From: Micropterus salmoides
Taxonomy: Eukaryota > Chordata > Actinopteri > Centrarchiformes > Centrarchidae
Assembly: GCF_014851395.1 (NCBI RefSeq)
Contig: NW_024040485.1
Coordinates: forward strand, 3,239,385 to 3,303,384
Length of the DNA: 64,000 nt
Direction of reading: 5' to 3'
Position 1 is the first letter of the stretch. Every line of letters starts with the position of its first letter. The position numbers and the translations under genes are program-made. The notes under the pieces are model-generated. The model worked only from the letters and a program-made list of their open reading frames with translations. It was not told the origin of the DNA and made no database searches. Of this stretch, positions 1 through 12,600 are shown in pieces.

Positions 1-1701
1 TCCTCCGCCTCTTTAGTCCCCTCCGAGGAAGCTGACAGTTGCGGTGGGCGAAGGAAGACCTTCCTCCAAACGGGAAAAACCCGGTTAACCCCCCCCCCCC
101 CCCCCGATATTTCCGACTACCCTGCTGAGAGGCTTTTGCGCAACAATCCTTCCTAAGTCAGCTGCAAGTTGTCTGATGAGTCTTAGACTCTCAGGAAGCA
201 GAAAAGACCATTTCCCCAGGGAGATGACCAATCAATCACATTATTATCCCATTAATATGATGGAGGACATAAGTTTCCAGAGGCATGCGCGCGCTACGTC
301 TGTACAGCCGGCTGGAAGAAAGAGATGAGCTGCATCATGTTAACAGCAGCAGCAGCCCGCCAGAGAAATGAGAACGCAGCCCCCTCCCTGCGTTAAAGGG
401 CTCACCTGCTGGGTTACAAATGCCATCATTATCAAGGGTGGTGGCTTAAACCTCCCTGAATATTTAAATAGGCACCTCAGCCTATAAATGATAAGAGTTA
501 TTAACTCTTATGGGCGGCAGAAGCCTGTGGTTCTCTAAAGGTGGTTGGTGGATTATTTAGGGGAGCCTGCGAGCCTGACAGAACGTGGTTTGACAAATTC
601 CACTTTAATCTAACTAATCAAAAACACAATTTGTACTAGCTCTTAATGGTACATGACTTCCATCAATTTTTCTTTTAATTTTTAAGTTTGGTCACAGGGT
701 TTCTTCAGGGAGTTCTTGGTCTTGTGGAGGGATGATCCGGGGTCCTGTACAGGGGAACAGTGTCTTTTAAGGATTCTCGCTACTGAAGAGACTCCTGATG
801 GTCTACCAGGGGTCTTTGATGGGGTAAGGGAGTTTATTTTGAGTGATTTTAAGGGTGCCTGAAGTGGTCACATGGATCTCGAGGGGCCTGGAGAAGATTT
901 TTATTCTTTCACCTCCTTCTACCCACTAAGGGAGGTTGGCAGTTGGTCATTGGCTTTAAAAGCCAATGTAGCTACTGAGCATGTGTCCTTCTGAAGTGCT
1001 TTTGAGTGAAATGCAGAGCTCTACAAATCCACACCGCCTCTGAAGAGGTTGATCAATTAGTACTAGCCGTCACTGGTGGCTTAAATCAATGTGTCCTTCA
1101 GTGGGGCTCAAAGGGTCTACAGCCAAATACAGTCATAATAACAATGATTATTTCTCAGATAAATTGTCTACTTAAAATGGTAAAAAAAAAAATTAAAAAA
1201 AATGACAGAGCCCAAACAAAAATGTGCTGATTTTGTCTAACCAAAGGTAAAAACAAGTGTTTAGTTTACAATGTCAGTGAGTTAAGTCAAAAGTCAGTGA
1301 AAATAGAATTTTACATGTAATTTGCAGACCACAAATGGCACTCGATATGCCAGTTATGTTCTGTAGATGGTGCAGAAGTTTCAGTAAGAGTTTGATCTTC
1401 TGTTTTTCCTATACAGCCCAATAGAGTAAGAAAGTATCATCGCTCCACACAGGTTATTATCAGAAGCATATATGACTTATGGGCATTACTGGAGCAGCAT
1501 CCACGTCTGTAGGTTTTAAAAGAAAGCATGCTGCTTTTATCAGTTTTTACTAAAAGGTGAGAAAAGCAGAGATGCAATCACAGAACCTGAGTCTGCAGCC
1601 CACAGTGAACAGTTTCACATACAAGAAGTCAAGTTTAACTTAAGCCATGAAAAATCAAACACAAGCCACAGCAGGGTGAGATGACTTCACTGTGATTTAT
1701 T
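1..1701. other. No gene recognised
   Basis: Apart from the poly-C tract, nothing identifiable. Short CAG/GCC-rich patches near 340-365 and a moderately GC-rich 5' end are present, but no ORF resembles a known exon. The 1006-1230 ORF is low-complexity at its end and not supported. Confidence 0.5.
89..105. repeat. Poly-C tract (17 C)
   Basis: Uninterrupted run of 17 C, i.e. a G17 run on the minus strand. No gene is recognisable around it. Confidence 0.9.
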
Positions 1702-1747
1702 TGTCGCCTAGGCTTCTTCAGGTTCACGCTGATGAAGCCATAGGCAA
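1702..1747. repeat. Imperfect inverted repeat next to SINE
   Basis: TTTGTCGCCTAGGCTTCTTC and GATGAAGCCATAGGCAAAT form an imperfect hairpin, resembling the terminal stem of some fish retroelements. Directly precedes the SINE at 1749. Confidence 0.5.
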
Positions 1748-1748
1748 A

Positions 1749-2040
1749 TGTAAATGTTCTGTATTTGTATAGCGCCTTTCTAGTCTTTTCGACCACTCAA
1801 AGCGCTTTTACACTAAATCTGCATTCACCAGTCAAACACATTCATACACTGAGCCTAAGTGCTCAAACGGAAACTAACATTCAGACACATTCATACACTG
1901 GTGGAACAGCCGCCAGGGGCAATTCGGGGTTCAGTATCTTGCCCAAGGACACTTCGACATGCAGCCTGGGGGAGCCGGGGATTGAACCACCGACCTTTCG
2001 ATAAACGGCCAACCCGCTCTACCTCCTGAGCAACAGCCGC
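1749..2040 (-). repeat. tRNA-derived SINE
   Basis: Read on the minus strand, the head starts near 2040 with a pol III A-box-like TGCTCAGGAGGTAGAGCGGG and a B-box GGTTCAATCCCCGG, then the family body and the tail TTTGAGTGGTCGAAAAGACT to TACAAATACAGAACATT. This is a common fish tRNA-derived SINE. It accounts for the apparent ORFs here. Confidence 0.8.
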
Positions 2041-3879
2041 AAAACGTTGCTAAATCCTGCAATCTATCAGCACCTGACTGTTGTTGCTGTACATGGGGAA
2101 TTTCTTGTTTAATATAGGCCATTCAAACATTTGAAAGCACTTTTAACCAAACATCACCCACATTTTAGCATCTTATTCGGTGGATCAAATATCCAGGAAA
2201 GCACGAAAACTGTGGAAAAGGGCTTCCTAAATAAATCAGTGATTACACAGTAATTCAAGCTCAATGCATTTCACTCCTGCTGACTCATGTCTGTTTTCTG
2301 TTTTTTATGCATTAGAGTTAATGACCTACTTTATGATATCCATAAGGATACCGGCGAGTATCAAGACAAGGGATCTTATGATGGGAAGGTTGCCCATTTA
2401 AATCCCTGGACTGTGTGAATGAGTAATGATTGGCCCAGCATAACAAACCCCTTTCGAGGTGCCCCGAGAAGGACATTCAACCCACAAATAGTCCAGATCT
2501 GTGTCTAGGGAAAGAATCTGACTGTACAGGTGAAATCTCAGCTGGAAATTTGTTGAAAGGTACAAATGAAGGACAGTGGTGGTGCAAGATCAACAAATAG
2601 TCCCTGAATGGATATAACTGAGATTGAGCTCAATCTAATGTTCCCCATTTAATGTTTATAAGCAGTTTACAAACATTTAATACATTGTTTATAACAAACT
2701 ATAATTTAGTTGTAAGCAGCTACATTTTTGAGTTTATTAATGTATAGTAGCCTGTTTGTCAGGAATTATAACTTTCTCCTTTGAAGAAATAGCAAAAGTT
2801 ATAGTTGTTGAGAAATAAATTAATAAACACTAATATCTGCTTACAACTGGGGGGTAATTGCCATGACCTCCTGTGCTGTTGGCCAGTATCTTACCTCCAT
2901 ATGGGCCTGATAATAAAGTGTGAGGAGTCTCAGCCAGCAAATCATTTGTCGGAGGAGACTGCTTTTCCAAGAAAAATCTGCCCTTTTCTTTTGAGGATGT
3001 CTATCGCTTTCCGGGGAGCGGGCCAGTAATGGACTCTAATGCAGCAAAGGAAATTATCCACTCATGTCCAATCACTACCTACGAGGCAACGATCAATAGC
3101 AGGTCCCCAGGGCTCGGAGGGAGACGGGATCGTGCTGAGAGCAGGGAGGGCCGGGTGAACTGCTTCTAAACACGTTTTGTTTAGGAGGGGTGGGGACTGA
3201 GATGGACTGTCTCCGAATTTACTGTTGAATTTTACCTTCTGTCTGACAGCATGGCGCTCATTCATCTAATACATATTTAAAATAGTTACTCTTCTTATAC
3301 AGGACAAACTATGTGAAATTAAGTATGTATGGTTAATAAAAAACAATTTGAATTGAATTTTGGTAAGTCATCCTTCATGTCATTAATGAAAGGTTGTCTT
3401 ATCAAATTTGCAATTATAAATGTTTGTATATCACGAACAAAGCAACTATTTTAATAAAAAGATGGGTCTTTTTGTCATTTCCTAAATTCCACACCTTTGC
3501 TCGTGCCAGCTTCTCAAATCTGATGCTTTAATGTAGCAGAAACCAAATATCTGCTGTTGGTCCAATAAAACAAGCAATCTGAATACATTGCTGGGCAGCG
3601 GAAAATTATATTGTTTTCTATAAATTTTCTTTATACGTTTTTTCTATAAAAACAATCATGTCTGCAGTTGTTAATGTTCATAAGTTAATAAATGGCTTCA
3701 GGTCAACAGAGAGCTCAAACTGCCCTGATGATGAACACCACAGAGACATTTCACAACCTGGCAACCCAAAAGTTGTTCTTATAATTGTCTTGTAAGTGAT
3801 GTAAATTATGAACCATTAATAAAGCTGTTGGTTATAACATAAACCCCCTGGTACCAACATTTTAAATCATTTTCAACAA
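2041..3879. other. No gene recognised; AT-rich, minor repeats
   Basis: 2640-2840 resembles a dispersed fish sequence with TTTATAAGCAGTTTACAAAC (similar pieces near 34735-34820 and 58530-58620). 3330-3360 looks like a LINE-type tail. No supported coding sequence. Confidence 0.4.
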
Positions 3880-4240
3880 GACTATGAAAAAGCAGTGCTT
3901 TGAGCTAAATGCTAACATCAGCATTCAAACATGCTTAATATGCTGCTATTTAGCAGGTTTAATGTTTACTGTGTTCACCCTCTTAGTTTAGAGTGTTAGC
4001 ATGCTAAAGTTAGCTAATAGGCAATAAACACAGTAGTAAGTCATTGTTTTTTCAGGGTTTGGACAAATTAAAATTTGGACTTAAAGATGGCGTGAGGATC
4101 ACCAGCAGGTCAGTGCTCTGTGGAACATGAATGTCTGAATGAAATGTCATGACAGCCCATCCAATAGTTGGTCTTTTATTTCAGTCTGGACCACAGTGGT
4201 GGACTGACAGACCAACAGTGCCATCGTACAGCCACACTGC
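3880..4240. repeat. Dispersed fish repeat 3' of ZNF622
   Basis: Contains GCTTTGAGCTAAATGCTAAC, TTAGCAGGTTTAATGTTTAC, CATCCAATAGTTGG and GACCACAGTGGTGGACTGAC, a string I recognise from many percomorph sequences. Related sequence is at 45850-46050. Confidence 0.6.
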
Positions 4241-6057
4241 TTCCAGGAAGTTGTGGACCAATGCCAGGAAACAAAAAAGGGAGCCAATCAGGACCAGGTC
4301 CAGCTGTGATCTAAGTACTCAAATCTGTCCAATCTGGCTGGTTCTTAGCAGCTGAAACTAAAATTATCTGAATCTGAATTAAAGGCTGCTGCTGCTGCTG
4401 CTGTCTGCCAATTAGGAAGTGTGATGTAAATGTAGTCTTTAAATTAATCTAATCTGCCTTTAACTACATTTACTTGAAACATATCATGAACGGGAGTAGA
4501 TGTGAAGGCAACAATATTAATACTGAAGGTATTAATACAAGTGAAGTAAATCAACAGGCTTGTGTCCAAAGTGGTCAGTATCTGCCTTCAGCATCGCTCA
4601 AACCATTCCAGTTGAAAGAATCACCTCCTCCCATGACTTCCACAGTGCTAATGCCTCTCTCAGCCTTCTGCCCTGTTTCTCTCTCCAAGTCCTGATCAAT
4701 TAGTCTCCTTCTCGCCGTCGTCCTGTCTGCAGGGCCCCTCCCCCTCTCCGCTTTTCCTGTCGACTATGTCAAACAGTGGCGTACTGTACGGGCAGAGTGC
4801 CCTAAACCCCTGAAACCATCGCGCCACAAACACTCTCCCAGCCTGCAAAAGGAAGTGGAGAGGCTGCCAAAGATAAAGTGGAGGACCACAAACAAATGGA
4901 GTAACTGAGCTCATTAAAGGGGCGGTGTGGTGGGTCAGCATCCTGCTGAAGCCCGATCAGCTTTCCATGACATCATCTGCACGAGGCTGAGTCATTGATA
5001 AGTCTGACGTACCTGAAAAGAACTAGTGATGATGAAGATGAGCTAAAAAAAATAAAATAAAATCACTGTTTACTTAGTAAAAGTGAAGACATATTACCAG
5101 TAAAAAAGTACTCAAGTACCAAAAGTAAAGAGTACTCACTGTGAAGAAGAGTAGGGTGTAGTTTTGCTGGTGGTAATTAAAAATGTGTGAACTCCTGAGC
5201 TTTCAGATCAGGCAAGGAGGGAAAATAAGAAAGAAGGTTCAGGAAAGTCCTAACGTGAGAACAGAAAGGCCAGACCATCCTGGATTGTTTAGGTGATGAA
5301 TATCTGACAGTTTAAAAAAATCTAATAACTACATTTTGGCCAGTTTGAATTTAACATGAACATTTTTGATAAATTTGGTTACGGTTATCAGGATGCACTA
5401 AGAGTGACATTTTAGGTAAAAACTGAAAAATAAAATGGACAGCCCTCACGGGTGGACAAACCTTTAATGAAGACACTGTTTCTTGATGACCTCAAATATA
5501 TCTTTGGCATTTCTTTACTGCAATTTCTTGTTACTTATCAGAAAACATGCAGTTTTTACTACTAAACTTGGACGGTAATAAAAATCTACAATGACTTGAT
5601 TGATCTTATCGGCTGAAAGCAGGAACAATCATTTAATTATATGCGCAATGTTTTCATGATGACGGGATTTGCCACCCATCATTGCCACGGCGGTTTGTCA
5701 CGTCATAGGATTTTTACAAGAATCACTGGGACTAGTAAAGTAAAATCTAGGAGGTAAACAGTAGAAATTAGGCAAATCTACCAGGAAATGTGCTTTCATG
5801 CATTTGATTGGCCAACTCAGCTGGATTACGTTGTGTTGCTTTGCAAAAGATGCAAATTTAAACATTTCTGTGGGATGACACGCTGTTTTACAACGACACA
5901 GGACTGCTCAGTTTGAACGTAGCGTTACAGCCTCACAGGACAGTGTGGCTATAACCTCTCTGGCAGTTTTAGCACTGAATAAGCTTATTCCACCTGAAAA
6001 CGTTTTTTATAATTATTAAGGAAGGAAGACTGGAATGTATTCCATAAAAATGAAACA
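4241..6057. other. No gene recognised
   Basis: Contains a (CTG)n run at about 4387-4404 and a piece of the AAGTAAAAGTAC repeat (5085-5165). The remaining sequence has no recognisable exon on either strand. Confidence 0.4.
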
Positions 6058-6063
6058 TTTATT
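6058..6063 (-). terminator. Candidate ZNF622 poly(A) signal
   Basis: AATAAA on the minus strand, about 590 nt downstream of the ZNF622 stop codon. Position and motif fit a 3' UTR end, but other AT-rich candidates cannot be excluded. Confidence 0.35.
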
Positions 6064-6649
6064 TGGGTGATGTATTACGAATCCTGTCATCACTTAAAAA
6101 AAAATAATAATTATTTTACTGATTAGATTCCAAAAACTGTAAAACCACCTGATTAGTATTGATCTACTGTAGCTTTTACATGATCCATAGAGTTTCAAAA
6201 TAATTTTTGAAATGTGATCATGCTGGTGATCTCCACCTGTGTGGTTGTTCATGAGACGACAGCGCTTCCACCTAGATTCTTATCGCAAGTCAATTTCAAA
6301 CAGATTTACAGCGGACCAACCAACACTTTCCACACAGTGATGCAGCCGTCCAGAGATGAAACTTGGTTTCCTACTATGACTACATTTAATGTAACAGCTC
6401 ATGAAAGATTTACAAGCAGCTGGTAAATATTCCTCCCCAGCAAGGTCTTTACTATAGTTATTAAACCTCAAATCAACATGACTGCATTTACTTAAAGCAC
6501 AATACAGCGTCACCGACATGACGTGATTTTCCACCGTTTCTGCAGCTGTTCTTGATTCTGCATACAAAGTCTTGTTGGCTGGGAAACAGCAAAGCTCTTG
6601 TCAAGTCCATGTCACATTTCGTTCCTCGTTCGGTTCCTCCAGCTTGAGT

Positions 6650-9600
6650 TTAGAACATGACTTGGGCTCTGAAGTGCTTCTGCTTGGTGGCGTTGTGGCT
6701 CATGCCCATCTTTAGCATCCACTTTGACTTCATCATCTGTACGTACTGCATGTCTCTCGGTTTCTGAAAGAAGCTGTTCCCTAAGAGAGAGAAAGGGGAG
6801 AGGCAGCATGTGCATACAGTGTGTCATTATGTTGTTTAGAGAGGTTTTCTTGCAGTTTTTATGAGAATAATGAAAAGCGAACACAAGGGGGAGCCCTTTC
6901 TACACCACTCACCGTGGACTGGACACAGGACGGAAAATAAACAATACACATGTTGCGCTGCCCAAACAGACAAACTGCTCTACAGAGCGTGTTTCATTAC
7001 AATGTTGAATACATTCAAAGAAGAAGACGACGACGATTGGTTTATTGGAATTAAGAAAAGAAGAGAAATCTGGACAAATATTGGACCACACTTATTTAGC
7101 ACAAGAGCCGACAGAGCGCGTCAGCCACCGTAGCTTCTTCAGATGCGCTTTGCAGCCCTCACCACTAGATGCCACTAAAACTTACACACTGAACTAGTTT
7201 GACGTCTATCGTTTACAATTATCGTTTATATAGCTGTGTCGCAAATTCCACACTTTAACGTAATATTTTGGTGAGGGAACGGCACTTTGCATCGTGGTGA
7301 AGTTAGTTTGATGTTGGAATTTGACATCTATCAAATCTCCAACATAAAAAAAAAAAAAATCCAACTTTAATCTAACTTTACCGCGGTCCGTTCTTCCACA
7401 CATTTGCAGGGAAGACATTTGCATTAAAAATAATGGACGAGCCACACCACACTATCCAGCAGTGCCAGCCATGATGTGTGTGTCAGTCAGGCAAAGTTAA
7501 ATGTCTTGCGGACACTGTTGTGATGATAGCTGTAGTAGCAGCAGAGCTTCAAGTGTCGCTGTCTGGAGCTGCTGTGCTGCTCTGGGACCGTCTCATCCTC
7601 TCATGTTAGCTTTGCAGCAGCAAGTAGCGTCAGTTTGCTAACCCACACCCTAACTAACATTAGTTACATTACTTGCTGTGTCGTTGTTCACTCTAACTTC
7701 GTATTGACAGACACAACTAACTGCTCCTCAGCCAAAAACGATGTCCCAACATTCTTCATTCCCCAAGCTTTTTTAGGTAACCACCATAACTCTAAACTAG
7801 CGTAAGACACTAGTGCAGGGTGAGAAGCTCTGCACTAAAAAGTACTGAAACTCGAGTTCCATAAAAGGTTTCTACTGCCTTTTTGTGGATTGCTGGTAAA
7901 ACAGAAAGTTACAAGGGCTTTCTGAGCTTTTTCATGCCATCGACAACTTGGTAAGTGCATTTTACATGCCTCATGTTAGTTTTTTCCTCCATTTCCATAG
8001 ATGACAAATAACCCTACAGTATGACTTTAAACAAAAGAAGAAGCAGGAAAATTATGATTCTTAACTATTTTGTCAGCTGACTAACTTTTTCCATTATACC
8101 CATCTCAACAGCCACATACATGATAACAATCTCCACAACATGGTTGTGCAAGTTAAGCAGAGTCAAATTCCTGGCATAAGTTAATATGTTCTGTTAATTA
8201 GCACCTTTACTTAAAAGACTTACATCTCAAAGTGCTTTACAGTTGAGAAAAACAAGATGAATGCCTTAATAAATGAGAGGAAAGAGAAAATTTGAATGTT
8301 CAGGAGCCACTGTCAGACTGATGCAAACCCTGGTTCAGTTCTCTTAACCTTTTCTCTCTTAAAATGGTTAAATATTAACCAAATGGCTCCAAAGAACTAT
8401 TCTATTGTTGTCTAAAGGTCCTGGTTGAATCTTACCTCCATCTCCTCCCCAGCCCAGAGCTTTGTACTGCCGGAGGACTCTGCCAACAGCGTTCTTATTG
8501 TGGGTCAGTGCCACCGCTCTCTCAGCTCCAAACCTCTGTTTGTAGTACCTCATGAGGGAGCGGTGACCGATCTTAGCGCCTGAACAAACACACAGCAAGG
8601 GCATGCATTCTGTTACAATATGAACACATTAAACATAAACGATGAAGCCACACTATTATATACATACACACACACACACACACACAAACAAGCCAATGAG
8701 AGCAGAGATCCAACAGAACCGTCTAGTAAGAGAGATTACAATTTAGCTGACGCTTTTTATTGAAAAGCGACTTCTCTACATATGTCAGAGGTCGCACGGC
8801 TCTGGAGCAACTAGGGGTTAAGTATCTCGCTCAGGGACACAATGGTGGATGTGTCACAGTGGGGAGTCAAACCCTGGTCTCTCACACCAGAGGCAGGTGT
8901 CTTATCCACTGTTCCATCACCACTCATACATACAGCGTAAATGCTGTATGTAGACCAACGCAGACAAACAAGCACAATTCAAACACACAATTAAATGTGT
9001 GAAAATGGATGATATAGTCCAATTACACAAAAATTTAATGACACAGTCCAGACACAAGTGGCATTTAATCTAGTTTTAGGTTTTTGCCATTTGTGAGAGT
9101 CAGGTTTAGCTGATCAGTGAACATACTGGATGCTGTACATCTGAAGTTAGATTGTATTGACTGTTTTGATGTGATCAGAGCACTAAGGAATTTATTTTCA
9201 AACAAGACAGTTGTCTAAAAAATTGGAGAATACTGGGCCGAATTTTCATGATCCATAAATCAATTGAGTTTTTCCCCCCAATTCATTGCTTAGTTAATAA
9301 AAATGTCAGAATATAATAAATTCCCTCAAAATGTCATCACATTGCTTGTTTTTGTCTGACAGACTGTCCAAAGCCCAAAAATATTACATTTACAATGATC
9401 TGAGAGATGATTAGAACCAGAGAATCTTAAGCATTTTTGTTGTTATAACAATTTATCAATTATGAAAATTGTCCATGATTCATTTTACATCAACAGACTA
9501 TTCAATTTGTTAACTAATAATTTTTGCAATAACGGGATTATGAAGCACGCTGCATACCAACATCTCCAACGCATTGGAACCCTGCAGAAGATCCTGAGTG

Positions 9601-12600
9601 GCAATAAGGCAGAAATAAAGACCCTATATTACAGGAGCCCTATATTCTGTTCATTCAATTACTCTATTACACTATTGAGCGCTGCTGATTATAAAAACTA
9701 ATTTCAAGTCAAGTCACCTGAAGGGAGAGTCAGCTCCAGCGTTTCGTCGTCATACTCCAGGGTCTTGTCATGGGGAAGCTCTTCTTCGTCCATTTCAGCA
9801 TCCTCTCCCTCCTTCCTGTCAGGGTAGCTGCTCCTGTTGACAAAAACAAAATGTGACTCAGATGGACAAAGACTAAGCATTAATGCCTTCCTGTTGCCTT
9901 TAGATACTGATAACCGTCAACAACTGGTAACTACACAAGGAGATAGATCAGTAGGTCACAGAGTAATTTATTACCTGAAGTCGTAGAAGTCTGCAAACTC
10001 CAGGGCAGCGTCGCCGTCCGTGAAGAGTTTACAATGGCTTTTGTCTATCATGTGACTCTGTACTGCTTCTGCAGAGTAGAACGAACGGCCCTTCTCGTTA
10101 CACCATAAACACACGTTCCCTGCACCGACTTTCTCTCCTGTAACACAATAAAGAAGAAGGGGTTGGAGAAACACATCTTTCACTCATAACAGGAGCACCG
10201 AGTAACAAATATCAACAAAAACTCTTTATATCAGGAAAGCTTAATACTGTTAATACTGTTGTGGTGAAGCTGGGAAAATCCTTAATCTGACATTTGGAAT
10301 GAAGGCTGCATGTGGTGCAGTGATCGGATGAATCAGTCTGTCAGGTGTTCATATTACTTTGTCTGATATCACCGTGTTATTATACTGTAAGTCACTTTCA
10401 CAAATCAGGCCCCAAATGTAGTCTCCCATCATGTTCTTGTTTTACTGTGTAATTGTAAATCTCGAGCGACTACTCACTTCTAAATCTTTTGTAGTCATCT
10501 TTGTATTACTTTAGTATAAATACATGTTCAATTGGATTCATATGTTGTTGTTTTTTGTCTGACTTTCTGTGAATGAAAAGACACAAATTTGCCCGTTTTC
10601 TCACTGGAGATAGGTACATTTCAAAATGTCACTGTCCTGGTCACAAAAGCAAAGTTTGTGGGTAATAATAGCGACTCAATACTTTTGAACACTTACTACC
10701 CAGGAACAAAAATTGTTATAGTGTATTCATAGACATAAAAACTAAATAGCAAGAGATCTTTAGATGTAGGGCTGCAGCTAACGATGATTTTAATGATTCA
10801 TCGATGCGTCGTTTAAGAAGTACTTTTGCTTAGCAACGGGATCAGCTGTGTACGTTGATAGGTGATATTTATTCCTCCTTTTCGGGAAATTCATTGTGTG
10901 TCATACAGCAAACATCAGACCAACAACATCAACAGACCAATAAGCTGCTTTACAAACACAAACTTATTGCTATACAAGTTATACTAAAAGGTGCAGCTCC
11001 CCGACACCCAGTTAACTCTTGACATCCCAGACTTTGAACACTCGCTATTTTCTCTCTCTTCCTCCACTTTGCAAACAGCTCCATCATAACACGTCGTGTT
11101 CACAGCGTAAGCACGATGTGCAACAGGAATAAATGTCCGTGTGAAACACTGTGCTATATAGTTATATGGATTAAACGAAGCATCTTCGCATCGATGCATT
11201 TTAGTAATCGATTTAATCGATGAATTGTTTCAGCCCTATTTAGAGGTTTTCCAACATATAAAAAATATCAACAACTACAGCCTCAAAGCATCAGAGCTGA
11301 ATCAACACCCCCAAAACAAGAAGATGTTTGGTACATATAAAATCAAAAGTATTAGATCGAGTTTTATCTAAAAACACAATCAGGACATCTCTAGAATAGA
11401 CTGAAAACCTTTGACATTACACAGATAAACTGGAAGCTGTTTTTGGGAATGAAAAAATGACCATATCATTCACATTATGACACTGAAGTGGGACTATTTC
11501 CTCTCCTCACTACTTCCCGCAGGATTTTCATTCTCGACACAATACAGTTTGACAATACAGTAGATTGAGCATTGACAGATTAAAGTCTGAGCCTTGACTC
11601 TGTGCAGCTATAATCTGCCTGAATGGCCACGTGGAGTTTCCTCACATTTACACCACAAACTCACCGAGGTAGCGAATGAGGCCCTTGAGATCAACAAGGA
11701 ACTCCACATCGGGGATGAAGAAGCCGTGGACTTTGGTCATGTGGGCGACGCTCTTCATGAGTGACTTGGAGTGGTGGGAGCAGAAGAGGCAGTCTGTGAC
11801 GGGGATGGAGCCAGGCAGAGCAGCCAGCTGGGGGTCCGACGGAGCCGCAGAGTCACCACCCTCTTGATCCATCGTCTCCTCTTCATCTTCATCCTCCTCC
11901 ATCTCATCATCATCCTCGCTAATGTCCTCCCACTCTTCTGAAAGATTTTAATTGGGACATGTCACTTTTTAACACATAAAAACAAAGATCTTAAAACTCT
12001 AATGAAAACGACCTGACATTCAGTACCTTTATCTTACAGCCTAGATAGATGGATAGATAATTCTGATTCCAAACTAACTAAAGAGGAACTGTTGTTGGAG
12101 TTTGTGTTCTTCAAATGTGAATAGTTTTGTTTGAAGTCTGATAATATTCTATATTCTTCTTCTCGTCAGCTAATTCCACGAAGAGACCAAAACAAACCAT
12201 TAATGTGTCTACCAACAAGTATTCTCTGTGTATCACAGATATATCCTTCCTCTGAGCCACAGAGCCCTGCTGTTTAAATACCTCAGTGAGCCTCACTGTT
12301 GCACTGGGTGACATGTTCCTTCATCACCATGAACACACAGACTGTAGTTTATTCTGACTCAGTCCCACATACACCGTCCTGCCGCCCCAAATACTCACTA
12401 GAACAGTGGTTCTTAACCTGGGGGTCGGGACCCCCAGGACCAGGGGAATGCTGCTACTGACAAAAATAACTTAAAAATCACTAGATGGACTATAGTTGTG
12501 AATGGAATCACTTTGGGTGGACACTGTAAATATTTTGCACTGTTTAATCCAGCAGCTGGCGGTGATGCCAACTGCTATAAAACGACAAAGAAGCATCAGG

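Noticed and set aside
1981..2040. tRNA-like A and B boxes (also at 15815-15860)
   Set aside because: They are heads of SINEs continuing into SINE bodies, not free-standing tRNA genes.
6612..6884. 90-aa minus-strand ORF over the last ZNF622 exon
   Set aside because: Wrong frame; the true frame ends with HFRAQVMF and stops at 6650.
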